Assembly (NCBI GenBank): GCA_040219135.1
Contig: JAVJTA010000014.1
Location: forward strand, 179,190-243,189
Length of the DNA: 64,000 bases
Reading direction: 5' to 3'
Source: UBA7803 sp040219135
Lineage (GTDB): Bacteria > Pseudomonadota > Gammaproteobacteria > Pseudomonadales > Azotimanducaceae
Part shown: in pieces, positions 62,763 through 64,000 of the stretch
How the letters are laid out: each line of letters opens with the position of its first letter
Numbering within the stretch: position 1 is the stretch's first letter
Program-made: the position numbers and the translations under genes
The notes under the pieces: generated by a model
The model's database searches: none
The model's input: the letters and a program-made list of their open reading frames with translations, nothing else
Told to the model about the DNA's origin: nothing

Positions 62763-63008
62763 TCAACCGTTGTCGCCATCCTTCCGAGCTGCAGATGGGG
62801 TTGTCAAGCGCTCCTTGACTCGCTTTAGCGCGAGGAACACGGCATACGGGAAAACCAGCACAGCGACAATCACGACTGTCCCCCCGAGTACAGCGTACCC
62901 GACAGTTGTGAGCCAGTAGCCGATCATGCCTACCAACCAACACGTCGCACCAATCAGGAACGGTTTGAAGCGCTTTGGTATCATTCGCAAGTCACGCGGC
63001 TCTCGCAT
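62763..63008 (-). CDS. Two-helix membrane protein, candidate Rhs immunity protein
   Basis: 81 residues from ATG 63008 (GGGGG seven bases upstream); ATG 62984 would instead overlap the Rhs stop by four bases and give 73 residues. Two transmembrane helices (about 17-40 and 41-63: FLIGATCWLVGMIGYWLTTV and GGTVVIVAVLVFPYAVFLAL) end in a basic, polar tail. The position directly after the Rhs tip and the overlap with it indicate a toxin-immunity pair; a membrane immunity protein implies a membrane-acting toxin. No family recognised. Confidence 0.6.
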   Translation of the reverse strand: MREPRDLRMIPKRFKPFLIGATCWLVGMIGYWLTTVGYAVLGGTVVIVAVLVFPYAVFLALKRVKERLTTPSAARKDGDNG

Positions 63009-64000
63009 TGCTGAACCCCCAGGACGACACCGCCTCCCACCCCAACCAGGCCCTTGACACCTCCGACACCACCATCGCTCACATTCAATGAACCGCCCAC
63101 AGAAACGTCGCCTATGCCAATCCGACCGAAGACGCCTGTCGAGTTGACAGTTCCCGTGGTAAGGGGAGCCGATACCGAGATGGATCCTTCTGCGCCAACA
63201 CCAAGAAACAACCCTAGTCCCACTCGTCCACAGGTTGTCTGTACTCTACACACCTCGAATCTAAATGGATCCATAAGGAATCCGGTCGACTTCGAGGCGC
63301 CGAAGACTCCGAAGAAACCTTCGCCGCCCAGCTCGATTGAAACCTGCAAAGCCTTAGGTCCGAATCCATCGAATAAATCTGAGTTAGTACCGCCTGTGGT
63401 CGCCGCACATTCCAGAGGGGCTGGGCACGAAACCTTACCACTTGCGACTGCCACGGCCCCACACCCCGCCGGTGACGAGCATCCGTCTCCCGGCGGCCTG
63501 GCTGGTGCTACCGGCGGAGTCGCCACCGACGGTGCCGGCAAACGCCCGCCGTTATCGACCCAGTCGTTCAGCCACGGGAGGCCGTTCTCCACCGCCAGCA
63601 TGTTGAGCAGCACGATCCGCTCACTGTCCTGGGAACTCTCGCCCCCGAGGCTTCCGGGAATGTTCGGGGCACTCAGCTGACCGAACAGACTGCCGTCGGA
63701 GCCCTCGACGACGTCCGACGACATGAACCCACTCGGGTCCACCAGACTCAGCGGTGAGTTCAGCGTGTAGCTGTAGCGGTTGTAACTCTGTGAGAACCCC
63801 GGAAACTGCACGATCGGATCGGCTGAGACGAACCGGCCGATCCGCGGGTCGTAGACCCGCCCGTTCATGTGCACGAACCCCGTCCGGTTCAGCATCTCGT
63901 GGTCCGTGAACCCCCGCGGGCTGAGTTCGTCCTCCGAGGCGAGCAGCGCTGTCGTGCTCGCGGCCGTGATGTCCGAGACCCAGGTCTTCTCCCGCCGGCC
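62981..64000 (-). CDS. Rhs-repeat protein C-terminal part with toxin tip, 5' end beyond window
   Basis: 340 codons visible, open at the right edge. The Rhs core motif NGRVYDPRIGRFVSADP and YSYTLNSPLSLVDPSGFMS end in a variable tip of about 225 residues. The tip has a Pro-rich spacer, several Cys, then a Gly-rich beta-like domain (VGLGLFLGVGAEGSISVSAP, GVKGLVGVGGGVVLGVQ). No nuclease motif is seen, so a membrane-acting or unknown toxin is inferred. The stop overlaps the candidate immunity gene. Rhs proteins are delivered to neighbour cells by type VI or other secretion. Confidence 0.82.
   Translation of the reverse strand, partial: GRREKTWVSDITAASTTALLASEDELSPRGFTDHEMLNRTGFVHMNGRVYDPRIGRFVSADPIVQFPGFSQSYNRYSYTLNSPLSLVDPSGFMSSDVVEGSDGSLFGQLSAPNIPGSLGGESSQDSERIVLLNMLAVENGLPWLNDWVDNGGRLPAPSVATPPVAPARPPGDGCSSPAGCGAVAVASGKVSCPAPLECAATTGGTNSDLFDGFGPKALQVSIELGGEGFFGVFGASKSTGFLMDPFRFEVCRVQTTCGRVGLGLFLGVGAEGSISVSAPLTTGTVNSTGVFGRIGIGDVSVGGSLNVSDGGVGGVKGLVGVGGGVVLGVQQCESRVTCE
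63603..64000. repeat. Rhs core direct repeat, copy B
   Basis: Partner of 61772-62169 at an offset of 1831 bases; the repeat probably continues beyond the right edge. Homology ends exactly at the start of the variable tip. Confidence 0.9.

Overview
The window is about 64 kb of GC-rich DNA, densely packed with genes on both strands. The gene families point to a heterotrophic Gammaproteobacterium that degrades hydrocarbons or lipids: paired CYP153-type P450s, a methylmalonyl-CoA mutase, SCP2-type thiolase/DUF35, a CaiB-type CoA-transferase, a type A PutA, a SutA-like small protein, DUF6316 and DUF4124 proteins. No rRNA or complete tRNA was seen, so a finer placement is inference.

Region by region. 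1-7.9 kb: a partial methylmalonyl-CoA mutase, a NaChBac-type sodium channel, a thiolase/DUF35 pair, and a facing, translationally coupled operon coaE-PHP-hotdog-hotdog, then a ferredoxin and an epoxide-hydrolase-like enzyme. 8-17.7 kb: a methyltransferase-like gene, a DUF3429 membrane protein, a PQQ-type sugar dehydrogenase lipoprotein, two tandem CYP153 P450s with their [2Fe-2S] ferredoxin, a TauD dioxygenase, an HSD10-like SDR and an MFS transporter. 17.7-30 kb: PutA, an FMN alpha-hydroxy-acid dehydrogenase, the SutA-like protein, an RRM protein facing the helicase RhlE, a TonB-dependent receptor and an acyl-CoA ligase. 30-44.9 kb: dodecin, MscS/DUF502, aminotransferase, amidase, GNAT, RecQ, MFS, CoA-transferase, YihY, a geranylgeranyl-reductase-like flavoprotein and cyclopropane-fatty-acid synthase. 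44.9-54.3 kb: a CASTOR/POLLUX-type channel coupled to a double-barrel outer-membrane protein, a Baeyer-Villiger-type monooxygenase, and the NHEJ locus (MerR-TPR regulator, Ku, LigD).

54.3-64 kb is accessory in character: small secreted or membrane proteins, a LamG-VanZ fusion, a Ca-binding repeat protein, a decayed tRNA 3' end, a DUF6178 protein, and a tandem Rhs locus. The Rhs locus has one C-terminal tip plus a membrane immunity candidate that runs off the right edge, followed by an IS3 remnant and a frameshifted orphan Rhs tip with its own small neighbour gene.

The most striking item is a short ArsC/Spx-like thioredoxin-fold gene at 58033-58383. Its frame is interrupted only by a TGA that sits where the first Cys of a CxxC motif belongs (reading U-T-S-C), with a SECIS-like hairpin directly downstream, so it is very probably a selenoprotein that ordinary gene calling would split or miss. 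A second novelty is a dispersed inverted-repeat element. It lies at gene 3' ends and supplies the stop codon or last residues of three different genes (at 10.9, 49.95 and 58.37 kb).
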